The translations under genes and the position numbers were made by a program. Source: Streptomonospora salina (lineage in GTDB: Bacteria > Actinomycetota > Actinomycetes > Streptosporangiales > Streptosporangiaceae). Taken from it: 64,000 nucleotides of DNA. How positions within the stretch are numbered: the first letter of the stretch is position 1; each line of letters starts with the position of its first letter. Below, piece after piece: positions 51,038-60,144 of this stretch. The notes below the pieces were generated by a model, which did not search any database, was not told where the DNA came from, and saw nothing but the letters and a program-made list of their open reading frames with translations. The stretch spans positions 62,001 through 126,000 of the forward strand of contig NZ_JACHLY010000002.1 in assembly GCF_014204715.1 (NCBI RefSeq). Reading direction: 5' to 3'.

Positions 51038-52474
51038 TCACACCACGGCCGCCCCCAGCGCGGTCGGCCCCGGCCGGCCCGCGGCACCCGAACGGTCGTA
51101 GGCGCGCCAGGCCGCGGCGAGGCGGCGCACCGCCTCGGTCAGCACCGGAGGGTCGAGCAGGAACGGGATACGCAGGTACGCGGCGCTTGCGCCGGTCGTG
51201 TCGAGCACGCCGCCGGGCAGCACCGCCACGCCGTGGCGCGCGGCGGTCTGGGCGAAGGAGCCGCCGTCGCCGCGGGGCAGGCGCACCCACAGCGTCTGGC
51301 CGCCGGGGACCGCGGGGCAGTGCCAGGACGGCAGCCGGGCGGCGAGTTCGGCGCGCAGGTGGTCGTGGCGCTCCCGCAGCCCGGCGCAGCGGCGCCGCAG
51401 CAGCGTGTCGAACCCCCTCAGCAGATCGGCCGCGGCGAGCTGGGCGGGGACGTCGGTGCCCAGGTCGTGGATGGCCTTGAGCCGGGAGAGGCGGCGGACG
51501 AGCGATGCGGGCCCGCGCAGCCAGCCGACACGCAGGCCGCCCCATACGGCTTTGCTCAGCGAGTCGACGGTGATCGGGGCCTGCAGCCCGGGGCCGGAGC
51601 CGGAACCGTCGAAGCCCAGCCCGCCCAGCACCGCGTCGTCGACGAGCCGGACTCCGGATTCGGCGGCGGCCGCGGCCAGGCGGCGCGCCTGCGGCGCCGG
51701 CAGCACCGCTCCGGTCGGGTTGTGGTACTCGGAGATCACATAGGCCATCGCGGGCCGGTGGCGGTCCATGACCGCGGCGGCGGCCCGGACGTCGATGCCG
51801 TCGGGTCCGGTCGCGACGGGGCGCAGGACCGCTCCCGCCTGGCGCAGCACATCCAGCGCGCCGGGATAGGTGGGCGCCTCGACGAGGACGGAGTCGCCCG
51901 GAGCGACCAGGAGCTGCGTGAGCAGCGACAGCGCCTGCTGGGCGCCGGTGGTGACCAGGATCTGCTCGGGGGCGGTGGGGCGCCCGCGGGCGCTGTAGCG
52001 GTCGGCCAGGGCCGCGCGCAGCACCGGATGGCCTGCCGGATGGTAGCCCAGGTCGCGGGCCGTCAGGCCGATGCGGCCGTAGGCCTCGGCGACCTCGGGC
52101 GGAGGGTCGTCCGGGGCCGCGCAGCTGAGCAGGAGGAGGCCGTCGGGCGGGTCGAGCAGGTGCAGGAACATCGGGGTGGTGGAGGCGTCCGCGCCCGGCT
52201 GCCGGCTCGCGGCGGTGGCGGCCACGCGGGTGCCGCTTCCCTGGCGCCGCACGATACGGCCCTCCTCGCGCAGCAGGTCGTAGGCGGCCACCACGGTTCC
52301 GCGGCCCACCGAGAGCGCCGCGGCCAGCGCCCGGTCGGGCGGCAACCGGGTCCCGGACGGCAGCAGCCCGTCGTCGATCACCTGGCGGAAGCGGGCGGCC
52401 AGCAGCAGGTAGAGGGGCCCGCGTCCGGCCGACCAAGCGCCCAGCGTCCCCGGAAGGTCCTCGATTGGTTCCAT
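51038..52474 (-). CDS. MocR/GntR-type regulator with aminotransferase domain
   Basis: A 478-residue protein. Residues 15-80 are a GntR winged HTH (RFRQVIDDGLLPSGTRLPPD, VGRGTVVAAYDLLREEG). The rest is a fold-type I aminotransferase domain with YPGAL, SEYHNPTG and the PLP-binding Lys in VDSLSKAVWGGLRVGW. Such regulators sense PLP or an amino compound and activate or repress a neighbour. Divergent from the trans-sulfuration enzyme by 64 bp, its likely target. ATG 52474. Confidence 0.92.
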   Translation of the reverse strand: MEPIEDLPGTLGAWSAGRGPLYLLLAARFRQVIDDGLLPSGTRLPPDRALAAALSVGRGTVVAAYDLLREEGRIVRRQGSGTRVAATAASRQPGADASTTPMFLHLLDPPDGLLLLSCAAPDDPPPEVAEAYGRIGLTARDLGYHPAGHPVLRAALADRYSARGRPTAPEQILVTTGAQQALSLLTQLLVAPGDSVLVEAPTYPGALDVLRQAGAVLRPVATGPDGIDVRAAAAVMDRHRPAMAYVISEYHNPTGAVLPAPQARRLAAAAAESGVRLVDDAVLGGLGFDGSGSGPGLQAPITVDSLSKAVWGGLRVGWLRGPASLVRRLSRLKAIHDLGTDVPAQLAAADLLRGFDTLLRRRCAGLRERHDHLRAELAARLPSWHCPAVPGGQTLWVRLPRGDGGSFAQTAARHGVAVLPGGVLDTTGASAAYLRIPFLLDPPVLTEAVRRLAAAWRAYDRSGAAGRPGPTALGAAVV

Positions 52475-52486
52475 AGGCGGACCAAT
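52464..52486. promoter_or_regulatory. ATTGGT-N11-ACCAAT dyad in the MocR/trans-sulfuration promoter
   Basis: ATTGGT (52464-52469) and ACCAAT (52481-52486) are perfect complements. Related CGATTGG and CAATCGG words follow at about 52493 and 52511, suggesting several regulator sites in the divergent region. Confidence 0.5.
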
Positions 52487-52538
52487 ATGGCGCGATTGGC
52501 TCTGTCGGCGCAATCGGCCGCCGAACAGACTGGCGGCC

Positions 52539-53720
52539 ATGAGCGCACACTTCGCCACACGCACCGTGCACACCGCTGGCGCCGATCCCGGAGGGAGCCG
52601 CCCGACGACGGCCCCGCTCTACCAGGGCCACCAGTTCCGCTTCGACAGTGCCGAGCGGTTGGCGGCCGCCTTCGGCGACCAGCGGGGCGACTTCTTCTAC
52701 GGTCGGTACGGCAATCCCACCGTGCGCACGCTCGAAGAGGCCGTCGCCGGCCTGGAGGGCGGCGCCGCGGCCACGGCGTTCTCCTCGGGGATGGGCGCGA
52801 TCAGCGCCGTCCTGCTGGAGAAGCTGGGTTCGGGCGACCACGTCGTCGCGCAGAGCTGCCTGTACGGCGGCACCCACGCGCTGCTGGAGGAACTGGCGGC
52901 CAAGTGGGGCGTAGCGGTGACCCGGTTGGAGACCGACACCGCCGCGGAGGCGCGCGCGGCGATGCGCCCCGAAACCCGGGTGCTGCTGCTGGAGACGATC
53001 GCCAACCCGACCACCCGCGTGTGCGACCTCCCCGCGCTGAGCGCCGAGGCGGCGGCGCGCGGCGCGGCCACCGTCGTGGACAACACCTTCGCGACTCCCC
53101 TGCTGTGCCGACCGATCGAGCACGGTGCCGACGTCGTCGTGCACTCGACCAGCAAGTACCTCAGCGGACACGGGGACGCGGTCGGCGGGATCGCCGTATC
53201 GGCCCGGGCCGATCAGCACGAGGGCCTGTGGAGCCGCGCCGTGAACCTGGGCGCCTGCGCCGACCCGTTCGCGGCCTGGCTGACGCTGCGCGGGCTGCAG
53301 ACACTGGCGCTGCGGATGGAGCGCCACTGCGCCAATGCGCTGGATCTGGCCACACGGTTGGCGGCGCACCCCGGGGTCGAGCGGGTGCATTATCCCGGCC
53401 TGGACGACCACCCCGACCGCGGGACCGCCGGGCGGCTGCTGGACGGCGCCGGCGGGATCGTCGCGGTGGAGCCGGCCGGCGGACGGGAGTCCGGCCGCCG
53501 GTTCGCCGAAGCGCTGCGGCTGGTGGCCCTGGGCCCCTCGCTCGGCGACGTGCGCAGTCTTGCGCTGCACCCGGCGAGCACATCCCACGCCGCGCTCGGC
53601 GCCGCGGAGCTGGCGGCAGCCGGGATCGGCGGTGCCACTGTGCGGATCTCGGTGGGTGTGGAGGACGCGGCGGACCTGTGGGCCGACGTCGAGCAGGCGC
53701 TGGTGCAGGCGGGTGCGTGA
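52539..53720 (+). CDS. Cys/Met metabolism PLP enzyme (cystathionine gamma-lyase/synthase-like)
   Basis: A 393-residue trans-sulfuration enzyme. YGRYGNPTVRTLEEAVAGLE near 50-70 is the family signature; DNTFATPLLCRP contains the PLP-contacting Asp; SKYLSGHGD near 205 holds the Schiff-base Lys; SLGDVRSL and HPASTSH near 340 complete the pocket. It may act on cystathionine, homocysteine or methionine; the subtype is not decided. ATG 52539. Divergent from the MocR regulator, which probably controls it. Confidence 0.9.
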   Translation: MSAHFATRTVHTAGADPGGSRPTTAPLYQGHQFRFDSAERLAAAFGDQRGDFFYGRYGNPTVRTLEEAVAGLEGGAAATAFSSGMGAISAVLLEKLGSGDHVVAQSCLYGGTHALLEELAAKWGVAVTRLETDTAAEARAAMRPETRVLLLETIANPTTRVCDLPALSAEAAARGAATVVDNTFATPLLCRPIEHGADVVVHSTSKYLSGHGDAVGGIAVSARADQHEGLWSRAVNLGACADPFAAWLTLRGLQTLALRMERHCANALDLATRLAAHPGVERVHYPGLDDHPDRGTAGRLLDGAGGIVAVEPAGGRESGRRFAEALRLVALGPSLGDVRSLALHPASTSHAALGAAELAAAGIGGATVRISVGVEDAADLWADVEQALVQAGA

Positions 53721-53754
53721 GGGGGCACGGAATGTGCAGTACGATACGTGCACC

Positions 53755-53770
53755 TTTACATCGTAGATCT
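53755..53770. repeat. TTTACAWYGTAGATYT motif, copy 3
   Basis: TTTACATCGTAGATCT, 35 bp after the trans-sulfuration gene and about 240 bp before the DUF1697 gene. The rest of this 287-bp gap holds nothing recognised. Confidence 0.5.
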
Positions 53771-54007
53771 CTTAAATTCGTGTTCCGGTCCGGGGCGCCC
53801 GGACCCCGGTCTCCGCCCGTGGTCGGCCGCCGCACCGACCTGCCGCGGGCCGGCCTCCCGGCACCGTGCCGCACACGTGCCCTGCGGCGGGCGCACTGAA
53901 CGGATCCCGCGCGCCGCCGGCCCGGCCGCGTCTCCCCCGCCCGCCAAGCTGCCGCTGCGCGGCCCCGCCCACCGGCGGCGCGCAGCGGCCCCGGAGAGGA
54001 AGGCCCC

Positions 54008-54547
54008 ATGACCGGCTACATCGCTCTGCTGCGGGGGATCGACGTGGGCGGGCGCAACACGGTCCGGATGGCCGACCTGCGCTCGCTGCTGAACGGCCTG
54101 GGCTACACCGACGCGGCGGCGCTGCTGCAGAGCGGCAACGCCGCGTTCACGGCCCGCGGGGCCGGCCCCGCGGAGATCGGCAGCGCGATCGAGGACGCGC
54201 TCCGCCGGGAGCTGGGAGTGTCGGCCGCGGTGGTGGTGCGCACCGCCGCCGACCTGCAACGGGTCGTGGACGCCCTCCCGTTCGCGGTGCGCGACCCGGC
54301 CAAGTGCGCGGTGGCCTTCCTCAGCGCCCCCGTCGACCGCGATCGCCTCGCGGCCCTGGACCCCTCCCGCTACGCCCCCGAGGAGCTGGTCCCGGGCGAA
54401 CGGGAGCTTTACCTGTACCTTCCCCACGGGTTGGGCCGCGCCCGGCTCACCCCGCTGCTGGAGCGGCACGCGCCCGCCCCGGCGACCGTGCGCAACTGGA
54501 ACACGGTCACCCGCCTGCTGGAGGCGGCCGGCGGCCGCTCGGCGTGA
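54008..54547 (+). CDS. DUF1697 family protein
   Basis: A 179-residue protein. YIALLRGIDVGGRNTVRMAD and LLQSGNAAF match the DUF1697 start; ELYLYLPHGLGRARLTPLLE and RNWNTVTRLLE are the conserved end. Family function unknown, cytosolic. ATG 54008 follows GAGAGGAAGG. Convergent with LtrA gene. Confidence 0.9.
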   Translation: MTGYIALLRGIDVGGRNTVRMADLRSLLNGLGYTDAAALLQSGNAAFTARGAGPAEIGSAIEDALRRELGVSAAVVVRTAADLQRVVDALPFAVRDPAKCAVAFLSAPVDRDRLAALDPSRYAPEELVPGERELYLYLPHGLGRARLTPLLERHAPAPATVRNWNTVTRLLEAAGGRSA

Positions 54548-54604
54548 ACCGGGGCGAGGGGGCGGTTCCCGCGCCGCCGGGAGCCTGCGGGGCGCACCGG
54601 AACT

Positions 54605-55792
54605 TCAGTGCGGCGCGGGCGTGCCGCCGCCCGCCGCGCGGGAACGCGCCGTGAGCACGGCCAGGGAGGCCATGACGAGCAGTACCGGCAGGGTGACCGC
54701 GGTGACGGGCAGGTGCTCGTGGAAGGCGACCCCCGCGGCGCCGACGACCACCAGCAGGGCCGCGGCCACGAAGCGGGAACGGGCCATCCGGCCGAAGCGC
54801 GAACGCAGGAACAGCAGGTTTCCGGCGAGGTAGATCAGGGGTCCGCCGACCGCCACGAGCACCAGGCCCGGTGTGAGGTGGTCGTGGGTGAGCCGCAGTT
54901 CCATGGAGACGGCGAGCACGATGGCGCCGAGGACCATCAGGGCGTGCGCGTAGGCGAAGGCGAAGCGCAGCGCTCCCGTGCCGCCGTGGCGCCCGGTGAC
55001 TTCGTGGCCGGCCAGCGCGAAGTAGTTCCACCACAGCACGGTCAGCCCGGCGAAGCCCAGCACCAGGCCGATGAGGTTGCCCGCTTCCAGCACCCCCTGG
55101 TCGGCCAGGGCCCCGCCCATCATCAGGATCGACTCGCCCAAGGCGATGATGAACACCAGCCGGTTGCGCTCGGCGAGGTGGTCGGGGTCGGTGTCCCAGC
55201 GCTCCATCGGCGCACTGACCACACCGGGGATGCGGAAGTCCACGAGCGGCCCCGCGTAGTCGATGACGACCGCCAGCAGCCATACCCACAGGCGCAGCTC
55301 GGGCGGCAGCAGGGCACCGGCGATCCAGGCGACGCCGGCCAGGGCGGAGAAGGACAGCAGGGCGGTGTAGTTCGACGCCAGCCGCTGCCCCTTGAACCCC
55401 GCGATCATGAAGACCGGACGCAGGATCCCCATGAAGACGAAGCAGCCGGCGAACAGCAGCCCGGAGCCGCCGAACGCGTCGGGGATGGACACGGCCATGC
55501 CCAGCGCGGCCAGCATGAGGACGGCGTTGAGCAGCTGGACGCGGGTGTTGGAGGGGTTGAGCCAGTTCATCGCCCAGGCGGTGTAGTTCCAGCCCCACCA
55601 CACGGCGGCGAATACGACGGCGGTCTCGGCGAATCCCTGCCAGCTCAGGTGGTCCACGAGCACGTGGGAGAGCTGGATGATGGCGAAGACGTAGACGAGG
55701 TCGAAGAACAGCTCGACGGGGCCGACCTCGGAGCGGCGGTCGGCGTGGCGGGCGATCCCGCGCCAAGGGGCGTCGGTTGAGTCAGAGGTCAT
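54605..55792 (-). CDS. Low temperature requirement protein A (LtrA) family
   Basis: A 395-residue membrane protein with about 10-12 hydrophobic segments. VELFFDLVYVFAIIQLSH near residue 24-41 and ERNRLVFIIALGESIL near 200 are the LtrA family signatures. Role in cold tolerance was inferred in Listeria; otherwise unknown. ATG 55792; no strong ribosome site seen. Monocistronic, convergent with DUF1697. Confidence 0.92.
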   Translation of the reverse strand: MTSDSTDAPWRGIARHADRRSEVGPVELFFDLVYVFAIIQLSHVLVDHLSWQGFAETAVVFAAVWWGWNYTAWAMNWLNPSNTRVQLLNAVLMLAALGMAVSIPDAFGGSGLLFAGCFVFMGILRPVFMIAGFKGQRLASNYTALLSFSALAGVAWIAGALLPPELRLWVWLLAVVIDYAGPLVDFRIPGVVSAPMERWDTDPDHLAERNRLVFIIALGESILMMGGALADQGVLEAGNLIGLVLGFAGLTVLWWNYFALAGHEVTGRHGGTGALRFAFAYAHALMVLGAIVLAVSMELRLTHDHLTPGLVLVAVGGPLIYLAGNLLFLRSRFGRMARSRFVAAALLVVVGAAGVAFHEHLPVTAVTLPVLLVMASLAVLTARSRAAGGGTPAPH

Positions 55793-55961
55793 GGCACCAG
55801 GCTGGTCGGCGGCGGCTGCGGGCTGCGGGGGCCGCGCGGGCCCCGCAGCCCGCAGCGATGGTAGCGCGCGGCCCCGCGCCCGTGCCGCGCGCCACTCCCG
55901 GCCGCACCGGCTGCGCTCGGACGACGACGGGCGCGACGCTTCTCGGCGGCCGCGGCCGGTG

Positions 55962-56426
55962 TCAGGGCGCCGGCGGAGCGCCGCCCGCATCCGCGCCGCG
56001 GGGACCGGCCCGCCAGCCGCGGCACAGCAGGTAGGCGGCCAGGGTCACGGCGGCCAGGACGCTGTCGGCGGTGGCGGCGGCGCCCGCCCCGGCGACCCCG
56101 TCCGGACCGAGCGCTCCGGCGGCGAACGCGGCAGCGGTCACCGCCAGCAGGGCTTTGTTGGCGATCACGATCTCCCAGACCCACCGGTAGCGCAGCGGGC
56201 GCCACGCCAGCAGGGCGAACAGTGCGGCGAAGACGCCGAAGCCGTAAAAGCGCCAGGTCTCGGCCATCACCCGGTCGGGCCCCGCGTCCAGCACGGTCGG
56301 CAGTCCCGCCGCCGCTGCCGCCAGGGCGCTCGCGCTCGCCAGCGCCATCAGCACGCGCGCCGCGGCCACCCCCCGATTCGAGGGCGCGGACGCGGCCGGA
56401 GGACGTGAATGCTTTTCATTTTCCAT
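55962..56426 (-). CDS. Small integral membrane protein
   Basis: A 154-residue protein with four hydrophobic segments (about 23-42, 62-78, 85-105, 115-135) and a polar start (MENEKHSRPP). No family recognised; it resembles DoxX-like or other 4-TM proteins in size only. ATG 56426. It faces away from the SARP gene and shares a 320-bp AT-richer divergent region with it, so it may mark the left edge of the biosynthetic cluster. Confidence 0.65.
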   Translation of the reverse strand: MENEKHSRPPAASAPSNRGVAAARVLMALASASALAAAAAGLPTVLDAGPDRVMAETWRFYGFGVFAALFALLAWRPLRYRWVWEIVIANKALLAVTAAAFAAGALGPDGVAGAGAAATADSVLAAVTLAAYLLCRGWRAGPRGADAGGAPPAP

Positions 56427-56746
56427 TCGCTCTCCCTGAAACTCTCGGCTGAGTTCATGTCAGCACCGGACCACACTGGACGAAGCCTCGAACGCCCGTT
56501 TTTCCAGAACCTTGTTCGGGTTTGTCTTGGGGCCGTCCGAATAATATCCTCAAGTTGAGCAATACCTCCTCACGCTTCGTGTCAGTGCAACTCTGTTCCG
56601 CACACAAAGCTACCGGACAAGGGTTTCGCCATTCCGCAATATAGATTTAACTTCCGCTTCACGAGATCATTCCGGGTCGTCCGCAGTGGAAACTTCGCGC
56701 GGGCGCTACTGAGCACAGGAAGCCACAATCCCGACGGGAGCGCTTA
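56427..56746. promoter_or_regulatory. 320-bp divergent region left of the biosynthetic cluster
   Basis: AT-richer than its surroundings, no gene seen. CTCAAGTTGAG (56549-56559) is a palindrome around one G and a possible operator for the SARP promoter. GGGAG before 56747 is the SARP ribosome site. Confidence 0.5.
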
Positions 56747-57493
56747 GTGCGGTTCAAGATACTGGGGAACGTTCAGGTCGAGGCGGACGGACGAACATAC
56801 ACTCCCTCGGCCGCCAAGATCAAGACGCTGCTGGCGACGCTTCTCTCCCGGCCGGGAAGAGCGGTGAGCACCGACCAACTCGTCACCGAACTGTGGGGGG
56901 AAGACCCACCCAAAAGCGCACACGCCTCTCTCTACGTCTACGTATCCCAACTGCGGAAGGAATTGTCGCGGCTGTCGGGGTCGGACATTCCCCTGGAGAC
57001 CCGGCACCCCGGCTACCTGCTGAAGACCGACCACCAGAGCATTGATTTCCACGAGTTCCTGCGGATGCACCGGTCCGGCACCGCCGACTTCGAGGGCGGA
57101 AACTACAGCGAGGCCCTTCGAACGTTCGACGCCGCACTGGCCGCCTGGCGCGAAGAGGCCTTCTCAGACGCACCGCGCGGCCCCATCCTCTGCGGAATGG
57201 AGAACCGGATCCGCGAGACGCGCCTGTCGCTGATCGAACTCCGCAACGAGGCGGAGATACGACTGGGACGCTACAGCAAGATCATCGGCGAGCTCCGCGC
57301 CCTGTCCGAAGAGCACCCTTTCCACGAGACGTTCCAGTACCAGCTCATGGTCGCGCTGTACAAGGCCGAGCGCCAAGTCGAGGCACTGGACGTATACCAT
57401 CGCACACAATCGTTGCTGCGGGATGAATTGGGGCTGGACCCCGGGCAGCTTCTGCAGAGCATGCAGAAGACGATCCTTTCCGGGGAGCGGTAG
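56747..57493 (+). CDS. SARP-family transcriptional activator
   Basis: A 248-residue pathway-specific activator. Residues 1-95 are the OmpR-like winged HTH (RPGRAVSTDQLVTELWGEDP, ASLYVYVSQLRKEL, HPGYLL); residues 100-245 are the BTAD domain (FEGGNYSEALRTFDAALAAW, ELRALSEEHPFHETFQYQLM, DELGLDPGQ). Small SARPs of this type switch on antibiotic clusters by recruiting RNA polymerase to heptamer repeats. GTG 56747 follows GGGAG. First gene of the cluster, likely activating the downstream genes. Confidence 0.94.
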   Translation: MRFKILGNVQVEADGRTYTPSAAKIKTLLATLLSRPGRAVSTDQLVTELWGEDPPKSAHASLYVYVSQLRKELSRLSGSDIPLETRHPGYLLKTDHQSIDFHEFLRMHRSGTADFEGGNYSEALRTFDAALAAWREEAFSDAPRGPILCGMENRIRETRLSLIELRNEAEIRLGRYSKIIGELRALSEEHPFHETFQYQLMVALYKAERQVEALDVYHRTQSLLRDELGLDPGQLLQSMQKTILSGER

Positions 57494-57655
57494 CGGGTCC
57501 CGGAACACGGAAACGGCGCCGGCCGCGGTCGGTATACGCGGCGGCCGGGCCGCAAGGTCGCCCCAAGGCGGGCACCAGGATCGGGCCAAGGAGGTCGCAA
57601 GGCGCCCTTCCTAGCATCGGGTACCAGATATTCGCTGCGAAGGGGCCCGATCCGT

Positions 57656-58888
57656 ATGACGATGACGGTGTCGACTCAGGTGTGCGTGGTGGGAGGAGGT
57701 CCGGGTGGGCTTTCGCTCGCCCTGCTGCTCGCGCGCAGCGGAATAAGCGTGGTCGCCGTCGAGCAGAGCGGGCACTTCAACCGTTCGTTCCGCGGCGAGA
57801 CGATCTCACCGGATTGCGGATACCTGCTGCGTGAGATGGGGGTGCTCGAAGCGGCGCGGGAACGCGGATACCTGCAGGTGCGCCGCATGGAGATCGACGA
57901 CGGCGGGCGCCGAGTCCTCAATGTCGACTTCGGCGACTTCGACTATCCCCAGCGCTATCCGCTGGAGATCCCCCAGCACAATCTGCTGGAGACGATGCTC
58001 GGCGAGGCACACCAATACGCGTCCTTCACGTTCTTGCCGCGTACGCGGGTGAACGACCTGCGGTACAGCGGCGACCGTGTCAGCGGCGTCCGCGCCACCG
58101 GTCCCGATTCCGAGGTGGAGGTGGACGCGACGCTGACCGTGGCCGCCGACGGGCGCTACAGCAGGCTGCGCACCATGGCCGGCCTCGACTGCACGACGAC
58201 TCCCCAACAACGCGACGTGGTCTGGCTGAAGACCCCCGTCCCCGACGAGTGGGAGCACAGTACCTACCGGATCCGGTTGCGCGACGACCGCAACGGCGTG
58301 TTCCTGCCGACGTATCCGGACAAGGTCCGGGTCGGCTTCAACATTCCCAAGGGCGGGTTGAAGAAGATCCGCCGCGGCGGGATCGGCGAGCTGCACGAAC
58401 GGCTCGACGAGCTCGCACCCGAGCTGAACCCGATCGTGCGCTCCGAAATCACCTCGTGGTCGGCAACCAGCGTGCTGGACATCTTCACCACCGTCGTGCC
58501 CAGGTGGCAGCGCCCCGGGTTCGCTGTCGTCGGCGACGCGGCGCACACCTTCTCACCGATCCTCGGCCAGGGGGTCAACCACGCGATCGTCGACGCGGTC
58601 GACCTCGCCCCCCGGCTCGCCTCCGCCCTCCGCGAATCCGACGCCCCGCAGGCGGCGGACCGCGCCGCGGAGGCCTTCCAGCGGAGCCGCGAATCCGAGG
58701 TGCGCACCACCCGCTCACTCCAACTGCGCCAAGAGAAGGCGTTCACGCTGGGCAATCCCGCCGCGGTGCTGCTGCGGCAGCGCGTGTACCGCACGGCCGA
58801 ACGCGTAACCGCCCTGCGCAACGCCGTCTTCCGCCGGATCTACTTCCGCATCCAGCGCCAGAACACGCACCGATCCGTCCACGCCTGA
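57656..58888 (+). CDS. FAD-dependent monooxygenase/oxidoreductase (PHBH fold)
   Basis: A 410-residue class A flavoprotein. GxGxxG motif GGGPGGLSLALLLARSG at about residues 13-29; SFRGETISPD near 44; DG fingerprint VAADGRYSR near 163; GD motif VGDAAHTFSPILGQGVNHA near 290. No halogenase WxWxI motif. It could hydroxylate or epoxidise the polyketide, or act as a flavoprotein cyclase as PyrE3 does in pyrroindomycin; the last is speculative. ATG 57656. P450 follows after 13 bp, probably co-transcribed. Confidence 0.88.
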   Translation: MTMTVSTQVCVVGGGPGGLSLALLLARSGISVVAVEQSGHFNRSFRGETISPDCGYLLREMGVLEAARERGYLQVRRMEIDDGGRRVLNVDFGDFDYPQRYPLEIPQHNLLETMLGEAHQYASFTFLPRTRVNDLRYSGDRVSGVRATGPDSEVEVDATLTVAADGRYSRLRTMAGLDCTTTPQQRDVVWLKTPVPDEWEHSTYRIRLRDDRNGVFLPTYPDKVRVGFNIPKGGLKKIRRGGIGELHERLDELAPELNPIVRSEITSWSATSVLDIFTTVVPRWQRPGFAVVGDAAHTFSPILGQGVNHAIVDAVDLAPRLASALRESDAPQAADRAAEAFQRSRESEVRTTRSLQLRQEKAFTLGNPAAVLLRQRVYRTAERVTALRNAVFRRIYFRIQRQNTHRSVHA

Positions 58889-58901
58889 TCCGGAGGGCTC
58901 C

Positions 58902-60098
58902 ATGGAACACGAGCACAAGCGCCATCCCTACCCGTTCACGCGGTACTCGGTCACCGAGATCCCGCCGCTCTACCGGCACCTGCGCGAGAACGAGCCGGTG
59001 GCCCGCGTGGACTTCCCCAGCGGGGACGAGGGCTGGGTGGTCAGCCGGTTCGACGACGCCTACGCCCTGCTAGCCGACCAGCGGTTCAGCCGCGCCGCCA
59101 CCGCCGACCCCGACGCGCCGCGGCTGACCTCGGCCCGGCCGGTCAGCGGCGGACTGTTCACCATGGATCCCCCCGAGCACACCCGCCTGCGCCGACTGGT
59201 GGCCAAGGAATTCACCGCCCGGCGCATCAACGGGCTGCGCCCCCGTATCCAACGCATCACCGACGAGCTGCTGGACGGGATGGAGCGGGGAGGTCGACCC
59301 GCCGATCTGATCCGTGCGCTGGCGTTCCCCCTGCCGGTTCGGGTCATCTGCGAACTCCTGGGCGTTCCCTTCTCCGACCACGACAAGTTCCAGGCGTGGT
59401 CGGAAGGGATCGTCTCGCTCACGTCCCATACCGAGGACGAGGCGCTGCACGACATGGCCAGCCTGGCCGGCTACTTCCAGGAGCTGATCGCGGCAAAGCG
59501 CACCGACGGAACCGGCGATGACCTGCTCAGCGCGCTGGTACGCGCCGAGGAGGAGGAGCGGCTCTCCGAACACGAGCTGATGATGATGGGGATGACTCTG
59601 CTGGTCGCCGGGCACGAGACGACGGCCACCGTCATCGGCAGCGGCGCTTTGAGCCTGCTGCGGCACCCCGAGGCCCTGCGGACGCTGCAGGAATCCCCCG
59701 AGCGCATCGACGACATCGTCGAGGAGATCCTGCGGGTCAATCCGATCGGCGACGGCGGGCCGCTGCGGGTGACTCTGGAGGAGGTCGAGATCGCCGGAAC
59801 CGTGATCCCCGAGAATGCGGCCGTGGTGGCTTCGGTCCCCGGGGCCAACCACGACCACCGCCACTTCGACTCGCCCCACACCTTCGACATCGACCGCGCC
59901 GACAAGCAGCACATGGCCTTCGGCCACGGCGTGCACTACTGCATCGGCGCCGCGCTGGCACGAGCCGAGTTGCAGATCTCGCTGAGTACCTTGTTCCGCC
60001 GCTTTCCCAACCTGGCTCTGGACGCCGAAGCGGAGGACCTGGAGATGACCAGCGGGATGATGGTGCACAGCCTGCGGGAACTTCCGGTCACCTGGTGA
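58902..60098 (+). CDS. Cytochrome P450
   Basis: A 398-residue soluble bacterial P450. I-helix oxygen motif LLVAGHETTA near 235, ExxR in EEILR near 276, heme-binding FGHGVHYCIGAALAR near 345 with the Cys thiolate. No ferredoxin gene adjoins it, so electrons come from elsewhere. A tailoring hydroxylase or epoxidase of the pathway, acting after or alongside the FAD enzyme 13 bp upstream. ATG 58902 follows GGAGGG. Confidence 0.95.
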   Translation: MEHEHKRHPYPFTRYSVTEIPPLYRHLRENEPVARVDFPSGDEGWVVSRFDDAYALLADQRFSRAATADPDAPRLTSARPVSGGLFTMDPPEHTRLRRLVAKEFTARRINGLRPRIQRITDELLDGMERGGRPADLIRALAFPLPVRVICELLGVPFSDHDKFQAWSEGIVSLTSHTEDEALHDMASLAGYFQELIAAKRTDGTGDDLLSALVRAEEEERLSEHELMMMGMTLLVAGHETTATVIGSGALSLLRHPEALRTLQESPERIDDIVEEILRVNPIGDGGPLRVTLEEVEIAGTVIPENAAVVASVPGANHDHRHFDSPHTFDIDRADKQHMAFGHGVHYCIGAALARAELQISLSTLFRRFPNLALDAEAEDLEMTSGMMVHSLRELPVTW

Positions 60099-60142
60099 CC
60101 GCGTTCCGCGGCGCCCCCACTCCGGGGCGCCGCGGAACGCGG
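60099..60142. terminator. Bidirectional terminator between P450 and thioesterase
   Basis: 19-bp perfect stem (60099-60117 with 60124-60142) and 6-nt loop between two convergent stop codons, starting 1 bp after the P450 stop. Confidence 0.92.
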
Positions 60143-60144
60143 TT

